A stretch of DNA of 64,000 bases from Chelativorans sp. J32 (lineage in GTDB: Bacteria; Pseudomonadota; Alphaproteobacteria; Rhizobiales; Rhizobiaceae): contig NZ_JAEQ01000008.1 of NCBI RefSeq assembly GCF_000518985.1, forward strand, positions 62,001 through 126,000. The letters run 5' to 3'. The notes below the pieces were generated by a model. That model was not told where the DNA came from. It worked only from the letters and a program-made list of their open reading frames with translations, and did no database searches. The position numbers and the translations under genes were made by a program. Shown here piece after piece: positions 48,052-56,881 of this stretch (position 1 is the stretch's first letter; every line of letters begins with the position of its first letter).

Positions 48052-49212
48052 GTGGTTGCGTCAGGTGTAAGGCGGCGTCACGCGCCGGGGCAGAAGCGCT
48101 CTCGATTTCCTTCCATAGTTCTTGCTTTCGGCTTTCTGTTCGGCTTCCCGACGGTCGGCGCTTATCAGGACATGGTGAGCCTCGTTGCCGGACAGGGGAC
48201 CCATGCCCGCTGGACGGCTGTCGTCGAACGCTCCGTTGCTGGGTCGGTTCACAAGGCGGAGATGCCGTTTCTCAATTCCGATGCGCCGGCCGCAGCTGTC
48301 TCGGGCGCGGGGCGCCTGATACCAGGCATCGGCGACGTCGCCTTCCGCACCCATGGCAAGGCTAAGGAAGGATCGGACGAAAAGAACATCGCCCGCGAAT
48401 CCAAGCAAGGCCGGCTGGTGAAAACCTTGCCGATGGCTCCGCCGCGGCTCTTCAATGCGGGTACGATCTTCGAGCAGACCAGTCTGCTGAAAGCGGCGCC
48501 TCTCGGCGAGAAATTGATGGCGTTTGCAGAGCCGGAGATTCAAGGCAAGGAGGTCCAGATCGCCTCTGCCTTCTACCTTAAGAAGGAGCAGGACCTCGGA
48601 TTGGCCCCGGCGGTGGCCGAACTGGTGAACAATGAAGAGGGCGACATTCTCGCGACCGCCTATGCACCGGCCGAACCGGACTACGCAAGAGCGTCCCCCT
48701 TCGCCAGCATCTTGCGGGACGAGAATGCCGGCCGGTTCATTCCCCCTGTTCCGCCGAGCGATCATCCATGGGCACGCACGCCGCTTCCGCCCGAGGTCTT
48801 TTCGGAGCGCGAACAGCAATGTCTGACCGCCGGTGTTTACTTCGAAGCCCGCGGCGAGCCTGTTCGCGGCCAAGCCGCGGTGGCCCAGGTCATCTTGAAC
48901 CGGGTCCGCAACCCCGCCTATCCGAAAAGCATCTGCGGTGTGGTTTATCAGAACGAGAAGTGGCGCAATCGCTGCCAGTTCTCCTTCGCTTGCGACGGCA
49001 TCAAGGATCGTGTGGCAAGCCCCAAGCATTGGCAGACCGCGAAGGAGGTCGCGTTAGCCGTGACCGCGGGCAAGATTTGGCTCGACGAAGTGGGGACATC
49101 GACCCATTACCACGCCACCTATGTGCATCCGCGCTGGGCGAAATTCATGGAGCGGACGAAGAAGATCGGTCAGCACATCTTCTATCGCACCTATGGCGGC
49201 GGCTGGGACTAA
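48052..49212 (+). CDS. Cell wall hydrolase, SleB family
   Basis: A 386-residue protein. The N-terminus has a hydrophobic segment (about 20-40) that should export or anchor it. A long low-complexity periplasmic stretch follows (to about 255), and the C-terminal Hydrolase_2/SleB domain (about 258-386) starts at EREQQCLTAGVYFEARGEP. That domain's catalytic Glu lies in YFEARGEP, and CQFSFACDG and HYHATYVHPRWA are typical. Such proteins cut peptidoglycan as lytic transglycosylase-like enzymes. GTG 48052 follows GAGAGGGG. The upstream interval is unusually rich in inverted repeats. Confidence 0.86.
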   Translation: MVASGVRRRHAPGQKRSRFPSIVLAFGFLFGFPTVGAYQDMVSLVAGQGTHARWTAVVERSVAGSVHKAEMPFLNSDAPAAAVSGAGRLIPGIGDVAFRTHGKAKEGSDEKNIARESKQGRLVKTLPMAPPRLFNAGTIFEQTSLLKAAPLGEKLMAFAEPEIQGKEVQIASAFYLKKEQDLGLAPAVAELVNNEEGDILATAYAPAEPDYARASPFASILRDENAGRFIPPVPPSDHPWARTPLPPEVFSEREQQCLTAGVYFEARGEPVRGQAAVAQVILNRVRNPAYPKSICGVVYQNEKWRNRCQFSFACDGIKDRVASPKHWQTAKEVALAVTAGKIWLDEVGTSTHYHATYVHPRWAKFMERTKKIGQHIFYRTYGGGWD

Positions 49213-49358
49213 ACGAACCCCAATCCCCGCTTTAAAGGCGCTCGGAAGCGCGATTCCACCGCCGGAATTCTTCCTGCGGTGGAAGACGCTTTGTCGCACC
49301 GCGATAAGCAACTGTTTTTTCATGGAAAACCTCCTGGCTTTCACAGTCGTTGGGCGGC

Positions 49359-49387
49359 TTGACTGCCGCTGCCCTGCTCACTATGTT
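49359..49387 (+). promoter_or_regulatory. Sigma-70 promoter of the atp F0 operon
   Basis: TTGACT (49359-49364), 17 bases, TATGTT (49382-49387). Transcription would start near 49394, about 48 bases before atpI. Confidence 0.6.
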
Positions 49388-49441
49388 GCGCGCGACTTCG
49401 AGGCGGGTATCCGCAGGCCGAAAACGGGCGTGGAGGCTCTG

Positions 49442-49795
49442 ATGGGCAATCGCGAGGAGCCGGATGGTCTGGAGAAGCGGCGGCGTGATCTCGAGGCAGC
49501 CCTGGCGGCGCGACGGCCGAAAGAGCCGAGCAACGCAGGGGGCGCGAAGACGGGCGGTGTTAGCGGCTACGGGAATGCGCTGAGGCTTTCCAGCGAATTC
49601 ATCGCAGGCATCCTTGTCGGAGCAGGCTTGGGGTGGTTCATCGATGAGATGGCCGGCACTTCGCCTTGGGGATTGATCATTTTCCTGCTCCTGGGTTTTG
49701 GGGCAGGAGTCCTAAACGTCCTGCGTTCCGCAGGGCTGGTTGCAGAATTTGGGGCGAAGCTGTCGAAAGGCGGCGACGACCCGCAAGGAAAATAG
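49442..49795 (+). CDS. atpI: ATP synthase F0 accessory protein AtpI
   Basis: A 117-residue protein with a charged cytoplasmic N-terminus (about 1-45) and two membrane helices (about 50-70 and 77-97, [17 protein letters not shown] and [22 protein letters not shown]), the AtpI/AtpQ-type layout. It helps assembly of the c-ring and may affect Mg2+ supply. The frame is open from 49121, but ATG 49442 starts at the family N-terminus. First gene of atpI-atpB-atpE-atpF'-atpF. Confidence 0.88.
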   Translation: MGNREEPDGLEKRRRDLEAALAARRPKEPSNAGGAKTGGVSGYGNALRLSSEFIAGILVGAGLGWFIDEMAGTSPWGLIIFLLLGFGAGVLNVLRSAGLVAEFGAKLSKGGDDPQGK

Positions 49796-49826
49796 CGCAG
49801 CAGCGCGTGAGAGTAAGGGGATCCCA

Positions 49827-50576
49827 GTGGCCAACGATCCGATCCACCAGTTCCAAATCGCCAAGTGGATTCCGATCGAAATCGGCGGGCTCGATTTCTC
49901 TTTCACCAATTCGTCTGCCTTCATGGTGGCTACGGTGGTTGCCGCCGGCGCTTTTCTTTACCTGACCACGTCAAGTCGCGGCCTCGTTCCGAGCCGGCTG
50001 CAGTCCGTCTCGGAGATGTCCTACGAGTTCATCGCTTCGATGTTGCGGGATGCGGCCGGCAATCATGGGATGCGCTTCTTCCCCTTCATCTTTACGCTTT
50101 TCATGTTCGTGCTGGTGGCAAACCTGCTCGGCCTGTTCCCCTACTTCTTCACGGTTACAAGCCACATCATTGTAACCTTTGCACTGGCGCTGCTCGTTAT
50201 CGGGACGGTGGTCGTCTACGGCTTCTACAAGCATGGGCTTGGATTTCTGAAGCTCTTCGTGCCGTCCGGCGTTCCTGTTGTCATCGCGCCGCTTGTGGTG
50301 GCAATCGAGGTCGTGTCCTTCCTCTCGCGCCCGATCAGCCTCTCAGTTCGTCTCTTCGCGAACATGCTGGCCGGCCATATCGCCCTCAAGGTTTTTGCCG
50401 GTTTCGTCACCTCGATGACCGCGCTCGGCATTGCCGGCGCAGCGGGCGCTGTCCTGCCGTTGGCGCTTACCGTAGCGATCACCGCACTCGAATTGCTCAT
50501 GGCGTTCCTGCAGGCATATGTCTTTGTCGTTCTCTCCTGCATGTACATCAACGACGCGATACACCCGAGCCACTAG
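49827..50576 (+). CDS. atpB: ATP synthase F0 subunit a
   Basis: The stator proton-channel subunit, 249 residues, five to six helices. The essential Arg lies in [47 protein letters not shown] is the conserved C-terminal helix. GTG 49827 follows TAAGGGG and gives VANDPIHQF, the family start. It forms the proton path with the c-ring (atpE). Confidence 0.95.
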   Translation: MANDPIHQFQIAKWIPIEIGGLDFSFTNSSAFMVATVVAAGAFLYLTTSSRGLVPSRLQSVSEMSYEFIASMLRDAAGNHGMRFFPFIFTLFMFVLVANLLGLFPYFFTVTSHIIVTFALALLVIGTVVVYGFYKHGLGFLKLFVPSGVPVVIAPLVVAIEVVSFLSRPISLSVRLFANMLAGHIALKVFAGFVTSMTALGIAGAAGAVLPLALTVAITALELLMAFLQAYVFVVLSCMYINDAIHPSH

Positions 50577-50636
50577 TCTTCACTCGCGGTGTTGCCGCGG
50601 GCCGAAATCACCTGAAGTTCCACAAGGAGTTTGGAA

Positions 50637-50864
50637 ATGGAAGCACAAGCAGCAGCATATCTCGGCGCTGGCCTTGCCTGTCTGGGAATGGCCGGAGCCG
50701 CGCTCGGTCTGGGCAATATCTTCGGCAGCTATCTCTCGGGCGCGCTGCGCAATCCTTCCGCCGCTGATGGCCAGTTCGGCCGCCTCATCTTCGGCTTTGC
50801 CGTGACGGAAGCGCTCGGCATCTTCTCGCTGCTCATCGCTCTTCTCCTCCTGTTCACCACCTGA
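50637..50864 (+). CDS. atpE: ATP synthase F0 subunit c
   Basis: The rotor-ring proteolipid, 75 residues, a two-helix hairpin. Helix 1 has [17 protein letters not shown], the polar loop RNPSAADGQ, and helix 2 the proton-carrying Glu in [26 protein letters not shown] lies before ATG 50637. Confidence 0.96.
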   Translation: MEAQAAAYLGAGLACLGMAGAALGLGNIFGSYLSGALRNPSAADGQFGRLIFGFAVTEALGIFSLLIALLLLFTT

Positions 50865-50927
50865 TCGCGAACACGAGTGAGCGGCTGGCCGCGCCGCGGC
50901 CAGCTTTGATGAGCAGAGGAAAAGGCC

Positions 50928-51512
50928 ATGTTCGTCGCATCGGCATTTGCACAAGAGGCGGCTGACCAGGCCGCTGGAGAAATACACACGGAGACGGGCG
51001 TAGCGGAGCACGGCAGCGAAGGCGGCTTTCCTCCCTTCCTCGTTGAGACTTATCCCTCGCAGCTTCTTTGGCTCGCGATCACGTTTGGTCTTTTCTATCT
51101 TTTCCTGAAGCGGGTGGTTCTGCCGCGCATCGGGGGCATTCTGGAGGTACGGCGCGACCGTATCGCCCAGGACCTCGACCAGGCGGCCCGCATGAAGGAA
51201 GAGGCGGATGCAGCTGTCGCTGCATACGAGCAGGAGCTTGCCGAGGCCCGTAAAAAGGCGGCGTCGATCGCCCAGGAGGCGCGCGACAACGCCAAGGCCG
51301 AAGCGGAAGCTGAACGCCGCAGGGTTGAAGCAGGGCTCGATTCCAAGCTCAAGGAAGCCGAGGCCAGGATTGCTCTGATCAAGGACACGGCACTTTCCGA
51401 CGTCGGCACAATTGCCGAAGAGACGGCCGCTGCCATCGTCCAGGAGCTTGTGGGCGGCAAGGTCGACAAGGCTTCGCTCTCGGCGGCGGTAAAAGCCGCC
51501 CAGCAGCAGTAG
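50928..51512 (+). CDS. atpF': ATP synthase F0 subunit b'
   Basis: One of two different peripheral-stalk subunits, 194 residues. It has a longer N-terminal extension (about 1-45) before the membrane helix (46-66, [22 protein letters not shown]), then a long helical coiled coil. Alphaproteobacteria that evolved from phototrophic lineages keep b and b' as a heterodimer, as here. It lies between atpE and atpF. Confidence 0.93.
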   Translation: MFVASAFAQEAADQAAGEIHTETGVAEHGSEGGFPPFLVETYPSQLLWLAITFGLFYLFLKRVVLPRIGGILEVRRDRIAQDLDQAARMKEEADAAVAAYEQELAEARKKAASIAQEARDNAKAEAEAERRRVEAGLDSKLKEAEARIALIKDTALSDVGTIAEETAAAIVQELVGGKVDKASLSAAVKAAQQQ

Positions 51513-51521
51513 GAGAGGCGC

Positions 51522-52001
51522 ATGGACGCGACATTCTGGGCACTGGTGGCGCTTGTCATCTTCGTGGGCATCCTGCTTTACATCAAGGTGCCGGCGAAGT
51601 TGGCGGGTTCGCTGGATGCTCGCGCCGACCGCATCCGCAACGAGCTTGAGGAGGCACGTCGCCTTCGCGAGGAGGCCCAGCAGCTTTTGGCCGAGTACCA
51701 GCGCAAGCGGCGCGAGGCCGAGGAAGAGGCGAGGGATCTCGTCGAGGCCGCCAAGCGTGAGGCGAAGGTCATCGTCTCCGATGCCAAGTCTAAGACCGAG
51801 GAATATGTTTCCAGGCGCACCGCACTGGCCGAGCAAAAGATCGCTCAGGCCGAGCGGGATGCAGTGAACGAGGTGCGGGCTCGCGCCGTCGATGTCGCTG
51901 TGGCTGCGGCCGGCAAGCTTCTGGCGGAGAAGGTCGACAGCAGGACTGGCGAGGAGCTCTTCAAGGCTTCTCTGCAGGACGTCAAAACGCGACTGAACTG
52001 A
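51522..52001 (+). CDS. atpF: ATP synthase F0 subunit b
   Basis: The second peripheral-stalk subunit, 159 residues: a short N-terminal membrane helix (about 4-22, TFWALVALVIFVGILLYI) followed by a charged coiled coil that reaches F1. It ends the F0 operon; no F1 genes follow, since they form a separate operon in these bacteria. GGAGAGGCGC lies before the ATG. Confidence 0.94.
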   Translation: MDATFWALVALVIFVGILLYIKVPAKLAGSLDARADRIRNELEEARRLREEAQQLLAEYQRKRREAEEEARDLVEAAKREAKVIVSDAKSKTEEYVSRRTALAEQKIAQAERDAVNEVRARAVDVAVAAAGKLLAEKVDSRTGEELFKASLQDVKTRLN

Positions 52002-52020
52002 ACGCCTGTAATGAACTTTG

Positions 52021-52054
52021 AAAAATGCCGCCCTCTGGGCGGCATTTTTCTTTT
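52021..52054 (+). terminator. Terminator of the atp F0 operon
   Basis: AAAAATGCCGCCC, loop TCT, GGGCGGCATTTTT, then CTTTT. A 13-bp perfect stem that works in both directions. Confidence 0.9.
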
Positions 52055-52481
52055 GCGGGCTCTTGGATGAGGAATTTATCTCGAGCTTGCCTCCTCCAAG
52101 ATGCAGCCTGCCGTCGCTTTGCCGAGTTCGGCGGCTCCGTGAAGAGATTTCTTCAATGGGCCATCGAGATAATGGGTCATCGAGATGCCCTCCCAGGAGC
52201 TATCAAGCTGTTGAAGCCGCGCTGCAATCATTGCCTTTTTTTTAGATAATGCGCATTTCCCGGAACGGCACGGCTCCCTCTGGTACGCCTCTCGCTCCGC
52301 GCGGAGGACGAAATCTCGTTCGCAAATCCTGCCAAGCGAGCTCGGCACCATCAATATGCTGGACGCTGCCTGAGTGAGCGGACTTCGTAATTCGGGCACG
52401 CTGTCGACGAGAGTAGGAGGAGCGCCTTGGCGAATTTGGCGCGAGCCTCGACCGCTCTGGATGAAATCCTTGTCTATGCAG
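52055..52481. other. Unassigned interval between atpF and the TetR gene
   Basis: About 430 bases with no gene I can support. Open frames exist (minus 52076-52399; plus 52427-52828, which has a good AGGAGGAG before a TTG but then runs antisense through the TetR gene), but neither shows recognisable sequence. Confidence 0.5.
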
Positions 52482-53285
52482 TCAGCCCATCTCGCTTTCG
52501 CGTGTCGGCTCTGCTGATAAAGTCGGCGCGGCTTTCACCGGGGCGTCATAAGGGATATCCAGGAGCCTGCAGAGCTCCTGCAAGCATTCCTCGAAAACGG
52601 GTTCCAGGTTGTTATAGGCAAAGCCGATCTGATTCAGGACTTCCATGCAGAGCAGCCCGTATAGCCGCATCCAACAGGAAAGAAAGATATAGGCGGCCTC
52701 AGGGGGCAGCACGCCGTCCAGCCTTTCCGAATAGGTCCTCAACTGCTCCGCAAGCGCAGGGTCCATGTCTTCCAGACTTGGGATGGGAAATCGCTTCGTG
52801 CGCCAGATCTGGACGATCTCTTCCATGAAGACTTGGCCGAATGCCCTGCCTGACTGGCTCAGGTTCGTGCATCTTTCGTGGCCGTCAGGCGCCGGAGTGG
52901 CAAAGAGGCAGCCGAACTCGGCTGGATGAGCAACCGCCCACTGACGCAAGGCACGGCAGATCGCGAGAAGGCGGCAGTCCGGGTTCGCTGCGCCGCTGCG
53001 GTCACGCGCGGATGTGAGCGCATTCACGAGTTCGCAATAAAGATCGTGCCGGAGCGCTTCGGTGAGTTCGCCTTGGCTGGAATAGTATCGGTAGAGGGCA
53101 GGACCGCTCATCCCCATCCGTCGCGCCACCGCGTTGACCGTCACGGCCGCGGCACCCTGGCTGACAAGGAGTTCGCGTGCAATGCTCCTCATCTCAGCCA
53201 TGGTGGCTTCGCGAAGCTTCTCCCTGCGGCTCGTCTTCTTCGGTCCAGTTCCGTCGCTCATCGGCATATTGACATGATAGCCCAC
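52482..53285 (-). CDS. TetR-family regulator
   Basis: A 267-residue (or 261 from the ATG at 53267) DNA-binding repressor. The N-terminal HTH lies near residues 35-75: ELLVSQGAAAVTVNAVARRMGMSGPALYRYYSSQGEL, the typical TetR recognition helix. The C-terminal ligand domain (about 85-240) resembles the WHG/TetR_C group. The ligand is unknown. It is divergent from nnrU. A perfect inverted repeat (AGTTAG-N5-CTAACT) overlaps its own upstream region and probably mediates autorepression. Confidence 0.85.
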   Translation of the reverse strand: MGYHVNMPMSDGTGPKKTSRREKLREATMAEMRSIARELLVSQGAAAVTVNAVARRMGMSGPALYRYYSSQGELTEALRHDLYCELVNALTSARDRSGAANPDCRLLAICRALRQWAVAHPAEFGCLFATPAPDGHERCTNLSQSGRAFGQVFMEEIVQIWRTKRFPIPSLEDMDPALAEQLRTYSERLDGVLPPEAAYIFLSCWMRLYGLLCMEVLNQIGFAYNNLEPVFEECLQELCRLLDIPYDAPVKAAPTLSAEPTRESEMG

Positions 53286-53293
53286 ATAACGAT

Positions 53294-53310
53294 AGTTAGA
53301 CTATCTAACT
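53294..53310. promoter_or_regulatory. Operator-like inverted repeat AGTTAG-N5-CTAACT
   Basis: A perfect 6-5-6 inverted repeat, 8 bases upstream of the TetR gene's longest frame and 26 before its ATG. The position fits an autoregulatory TetR site. Confidence 0.65.
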
Positions 53311-53371
53311 TTTGTGAATGGGGCAAGTTCAGCACTTCCATGATTCCGCCCGGAAGCGCTGCTGCACCCCG

Positions 53372-53397
53372 CCATCCTTTGAGACGTACAAGGATGG
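53372..53397. repeat. Inverted repeat CCATCCTT-N10-AAGGATGG
   Basis: A perfect 8-base inverted repeat about 95 bases before nnrU. It may be a second operator in the divergent interval or a leader hairpin. Confidence 0.45.
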
Positions 53398-53491
53398 ATG
53401 CAAGTTATTGAATCTAAGCGCTGCTGGCGAAACCGTTCCGGTGGTCGCGGCTATGCGCTAGAATGGGCGGAGGGTGGATTGGAGGAGCCGC

Positions 53492-54064
53492 ATGCTGGTC
53501 CTTGTTCTTGGTCTCGTTATCTTCCTCGGCACGCATTCGGTCCGGATTGTGGCGCCGCAATTGCGCGAGGGTGTCATACGCAGCCGCAGCTTGGGCGCCT
53601 GGAAAGGCATGTACAGTCTCGCGGCATTCCTCGGACTGGTGCTGATCGTCTGGGGCTATTGGCTCGCTCGGCAGGACCCGGTCATCCTCTATACGCCGCC
53701 TGTCGGGATGCGCCACCTGACGCTAGCCCTCATGCTCCCGGTCTTTCCCCTCATGGCCGCATCGCATCGGCCGGGGCGCATCAGCGCAGCTGTCGGACAT
53801 CCAATGCTGCTCGGCACGGTGCTTTGGGGCGTTGCCCATCTATTGGCCAACGGCACGCTGGCCGACTTGCTTCTGTTCGGCGGCATTGCAGCTTGGGCCG
53901 GCATAGACTGGGTTTCTTCCGTTCGGCATCCGCGCGAGCCTGTGTTCAAGGGCAAACCGACGCCGAGAAATGATGTGATGGCGATCGTTGCGGGGCTGAT
54001 TATCTACGCGATCTTTGTTGGTGGGCTACACCGGCTTCTTTTCGGTGTCTCACCCATTGGCTAA
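53492..54064 (+). CDS. NnrU-family membrane protein
   Basis: A 190-residue inner-membrane protein with five or six helices. The opening MLVLVLGLVIFLGTHSVRIVAP and GYWLARQDPVILYTPP are NnrU-like; heme-ligand-type His residues occur in the helices. NnrU is linked to nitric oxide/nitrite reduction in Rhodobacter and is related to isoprenoid-cyclising MAPEG-type membrane proteins; no denitrification genes are nearby. ATG 53492 has GGAGGAG four bases upstream. Confidence 0.85.
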   Translation: MLVLVLGLVIFLGTHSVRIVAPQLREGVIRSRSLGAWKGMYSLAAFLGLVLIVWGYWLARQDPVILYTPPVGMRHLTLALMLPVFPLMAASHRPGRISAAVGHPMLLGTVLWGVAHLLANGTLADLLLFGGIAAWAGIDWVSSVRHPREPVFKGKPTPRNDVMAIVAGLIIYAIFVGGLHRLLFGVSPIG

Positions 54065-54074
54065 GCGGTGAGCA

Positions 54075-54779
54075 CTAGGTGGCGAAGAACTCTGCGGCCT
54101 CCTCGGCCGGTGCAGCGATGCCGTCTTCGGGCGTTTTGAAAGGCGAGAAGCTCATCCGGTGAAGCCGCGTTACAGGGCCATAGGCGGTGATGGCTTCGCG
54201 GTGGCGTTCGGTTGCATAGCCGACATGGCTGTGAAAGCCATAGTGGGGCATCAGCATGCCGGTCCTCACCATCATCCGGTCCCGCATGACCTTGGCAACG
54301 ATCGAAGCCGCGGCGATGGACTGGGATCGCTGGTCGCCTTTGACGACAGCCCGGCATGGGCAGGGGAGGCCCGGAGGAATATCCCTTCCGTCAGCAAGCG
54401 CATAGGCCGGCTGCACGCAAAGCCCGTCAAGGGCGCGCCGCATGGCTTCCAGACTGGCTCTGAGGATGTTCGATTCGTCTATGCTGGAGGCGCAAACAGA
54501 TGCGACGGACACGGCGATCGAAGCGCTGAAGATCTCCTGCACCAGCGCCTCGCGCGCTTCCGCGGTGAGCCGCTTCGAATCGTCCAATCCATTCGGAATC
54601 CGATCCGGGTCGAGGACAACCGCTGCCGCCACCACAGGCCCGGCAAGGGGGCCACGTCCCGCCTCGTCCAACCCCGCCACGGGCGCCAGACCGTCGCGCA
54701 TAATCCCCGCCTCCAGCGTGAAGTCGGGACGCACGGGCAGATCGAAGAGGGGCGGAGAATCGGACTGCGAGGAAGCCAT
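54075..54779 (-). CDS. rnhB: Ribonuclease HII
   Basis: Removes RNA from RNA-DNA hybrids and misincorporated ribonucleotides; 234 residues. The catalytic DEAGRG motif is at 38-43 ([17 protein letters not shown]), with later acidic residues in ALADGRDIP and [13 protein letters not shown]. The N-terminus is extended by about 30 residues, as in many Rhizobiales. Ends 10 bases before nnrU, convergent. Confidence 0.95.
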   Translation of the reverse strand: MASSQSDSPPLFDLPVRPDFTLEAGIMRDGLAPVAGLDEAGRGPLAGPVVAAAVVLDPDRIPNGLDDSKRLTAEAREALVQEIFSASIAVSVASVCASSIDESNILRASLEAMRRALDGLCVQPAYALADGRDIPPGLPCPCRAVVKGDQRSQSIAAASIVAKVMRDRMMVRTGMLMPHYGFHSHVGYATERHREAITAYGPVTRLHRMSFSPFKTPEDGIAAPAEEAAEFFAT

Positions 54780-55035
54780 GGCGGCATGCTTGCATCGCTG
54801 CCGATTCTCCGCAAGCCTTTCCCAACGCTTCGGACAAAAAGCGGGGAAGGCTGCCGTCGGCCCGGGGGCGAAGGGCTACGACGGTCGCTCCGGAGCGGCA
54901 TGGGGCGAGACCGCACCGGAATTGCAAACTTCGATCGACGCAGGAGAATCCGGCAGCTGCCGGTACTCACCTGGCGTCGTCATCGCTTCAACTGATCCGT
55001 CCTTGGAAGGATATGCCGGACCTGGCGCTTCTTTC

Positions 55036-56136
55036 CTAAAGAAGGCTCAGCTGCTCTCCTTCGCCTTTTCCGGCCTTGAAAAGATCGGTGCGCAGCTTTC
55101 GCCGCTCGGCATTGAGCCCGATCCTCCGAGCCGCAATCTCAAAACGCCGTCCGATCTGCCAGGCATAGGGGCCAGTACCCTTCATTCGCTTCCCCCATTC
55201 GGAATCATAATCCTTGCCTCCGCGCATCGAACGCACGAGCGACATCACATGCCTGTAGCGATCGGGATAATGGCGCAGGAGCCAGTCCTTGAAGATCGGG
55301 CTCACCTCCAGTGGCAGACGCAGGATCACATAACCTGCCTCCTTGGCACCCACCGCATGGGCGGATTCCAGGATACGCTCGATCTCGCTGTCGTTCAGGC
55401 CGGGGATGACCGGCCCTATCATCACTGAAGCGGGAATGCCGGCCTCGTTCAGCGCCCGCATCGCCTCCAGCCTGCGTGTCGGCGTTGCCGCCCTGGGCTC
55501 CATGGTCCGTGCAAGCCGCCGGTCAAGCGTGGTTACGGAAAGGGCTACTTTAGCCAGGCCGCGTTCAGCCATGCGCGACAAAATATCTATATCGCGCATG
55601 ACCAGTGCGGATTTCGTGACGATGCCGACCGGGTGGTTATGGGCATCTAGAACCTCGAGGATCTCGCGCATAATGCGCCACTTCTTCTCGATCGGTTGAT
55701 AAGGATCCGTGTTGGTACCGATCGCGATCGTCCGTGGCTCGTATCCCGTTTTGGCGAGTTCCTTTTCCAGCAGGCGCGGCGCGTCGGGTTTTGCGAACAG
55801 TTTCGATTCGAAATCAAGCCCGGGCGACAAACCCATGTAACTATGCGTCGGGCGAGCGAAGCAGTAGACACAACCGTGCTCACAACCGCGATAAGGATTT
55901 ATCGAACGGTCGAAGGAGATATCCGGTGAGGCGTTGCGCGTGATGATCGTACGCGGTTTTTCGACCTGCACTTCGGTCTTGAAGGGCGGCAGTTCCTCCA
56001 GCGTCTCCCATCCGTCATCGAACACATGACGGGTGAGCGGCTCGAAGCGTCCCGTGGGATTGATGCCGGCGCCGCGTCCTCTTCGGCGATCGTCGCCGAC
56101 CCGGACGCCTGCCTCATCGATGATCGCGTTTGCCAT
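55036..56136 (-). CDS. Radical SAM protein, PA0069/SplB-like family
   Basis: A 366-residue radical SAM enzyme of the COG1533 group, related to spore photoproduct lyase and often labelled DNA repair photolyase, though the reaction of the PA0069 branch is unproven. The 4Fe-4S motif is CEHGCVYC (Cys85, 89, 92 from this start), in NPYRGCEHGCVYCFARPTH. IAIGTNTDPYQPIE and GIVTKSALVMRD follow the SAM barrel. I use ATG 56136, which has GGAGG seven bases upstream; the frame is open to 56190. An SOS-like box (GAAC-N7-GAAC) lies 126 bases upstream. Confidence 0.88.
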   Translation of the reverse strand: MANAIIDEAGVRVGDDRRRGRGAGINPTGRFEPLTRHVFDDGWETLEELPPFKTEVQVEKPRTIITRNASPDISFDRSINPYRGCEHGCVYCFARPTHSYMGLSPGLDFESKLFAKPDAPRLLEKELAKTGYEPRTIAIGTNTDPYQPIEKKWRIMREILEVLDAHNHPVGIVTKSALVMRDIDILSRMAERGLAKVALSVTTLDRRLARTMEPRAATPTRRLEAMRALNEAGIPASVMIGPVIPGLNDSEIERILESAHAVGAKEAGYVILRLPLEVSPIFKDWLLRHYPDRYRHVMSLVRSMRGGKDYDSEWGKRMKGTGPYAWQIGRRFEIAARRIGLNAERRKLRTDLFKAGKGEGEQLSLL

Positions 56137-56261
56137 GGCAGAACCTCCATCGCTGTAAGCGGCAATGTCTGCCCGTACGATCTGTTCCATCGTCCTGCCT
56201 CCGCGCTGCCCGGCCGGCGCGCTGATGTCTTGAGATGAATCTATTCCTATTCGGCTATAAG

Positions 56262-56276
56262 GAACAAATCAAGAAC
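56262..56276 (-). promoter_or_regulatory. SOS-like (LexA) box upstream of the radical SAM gene
   Basis: On the minus strand, GTTC-TTGATTT-GTTC is an exact alphaproteobacterial LexA consensus (GTTC-N7-GTTC). It overlaps a TTGATT -35-like hexamer facing the radical SAM gene. Chance occurrence in 64 kb is possible. Confidence 0.5.
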
Positions 56277-56338
56277 ATTTTACGCGAGGGAAGAACGTGG
56301 CCAAAGGCGCGGCTGTGAAGAAGCTGTGGAATAAGGAA

Positions 56339-56881
56339 TCAGCGCGAGGTGGCGCCGCGCTTCAGGTGCTCATCGAGACGCGGCATGATTTCCACGAAAT
56401 TGCAGGGCTTGTGCCGGTAGTCGAACTGATCCTTCAGGATGGAATCCCAAGCATCGCGACAGGCGCCGGGCGAACCCGGGAGAACGAAGACGAACGTCTG
56501 GTCGATGAGGCCGGCAGTGGCCCGGGATTGGATCGTAGAGGTTCCGATCTTCTCAAAGGAAATCCTGTGGAAGACCTGTGAAAAACCGTCCATCCGTTTT
56601 TCGAACAGCGGCTCGAGGGCTTCCGGTGTCACGTCGCGTCCCGTGAAGCCGGTGCCGCCGGTGGTGATCACGGCATCGATCCCGGGATCGGCGCACCAGG
56701 CGCGAACGAGGCTGCGGATATGCCGGATCTCGTCTGGCGCTATGCTGCGGTCCGCCAATTCGTGGCCCGCTTCCTTGATGCGTTCGGCAAGCGTCTGCCC
56801 CGATTTGTCATCGGCCAAGCTACGCGTATCCGAAACGGTGAGCACGGCAAACCGCACGGGAATGAACTGCCGCTCAGACAT
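56339..56881 (-). CDS. moaB: Molybdopterin adenylyltransferase-type protein MoaB
   Basis: A 180-residue MoCF-domain protein acting in molybdenum cofactor synthesis, probably adenylating molybdopterin. The conserved AVITTGGTGFTGRDVTPEAL and VFVLPGSPGACRDAWD segments are present, as is the N-terminal RFAVLTVSDTRSLADD. The frame opens at 57049, but ATG 56881 matches the family start and overlaps the end of ispE by eight bases, so the two are coupled. Confidence 0.92.
   Translation of the reverse strand: MSERQFIPVRFAVLTVSDTRSLADDKSGQTLAERIKEAGHELADRSIAPDEIRHIRSLVRAWCADPGIDAVITTGGTGFTGRDVTPEALEPLFEKRMDGFSQVFHRISFEKIGTSTIQSRATAGLIDQTFVFVLPGSPGACRDAWDSILKDQFDYRHKPCNFVEIMPRLDEHLKRGATSR

Noticed and set aside
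49254-49284. Hairpin TTCCACCGC/GCGGTGGAA after the SleB-type gene
   Set aside because: The stem is good but the 13-base loop and lack of a T tract make it a doubtful terminator.
52076-52399. A 107-codon minus frame downstream of the TetR gene
   Set aside because: GTG start without ribosome site and no recognisable sequence. Left as unassigned.
52427-52828. A plus frame with a strong AGGAGGAG before TTG
   Set aside because: After about 20 codons it runs antisense through the TetR gene and its protein is Arg/Pro-rich noise. The ribosome-site-like sequence is probably chance.
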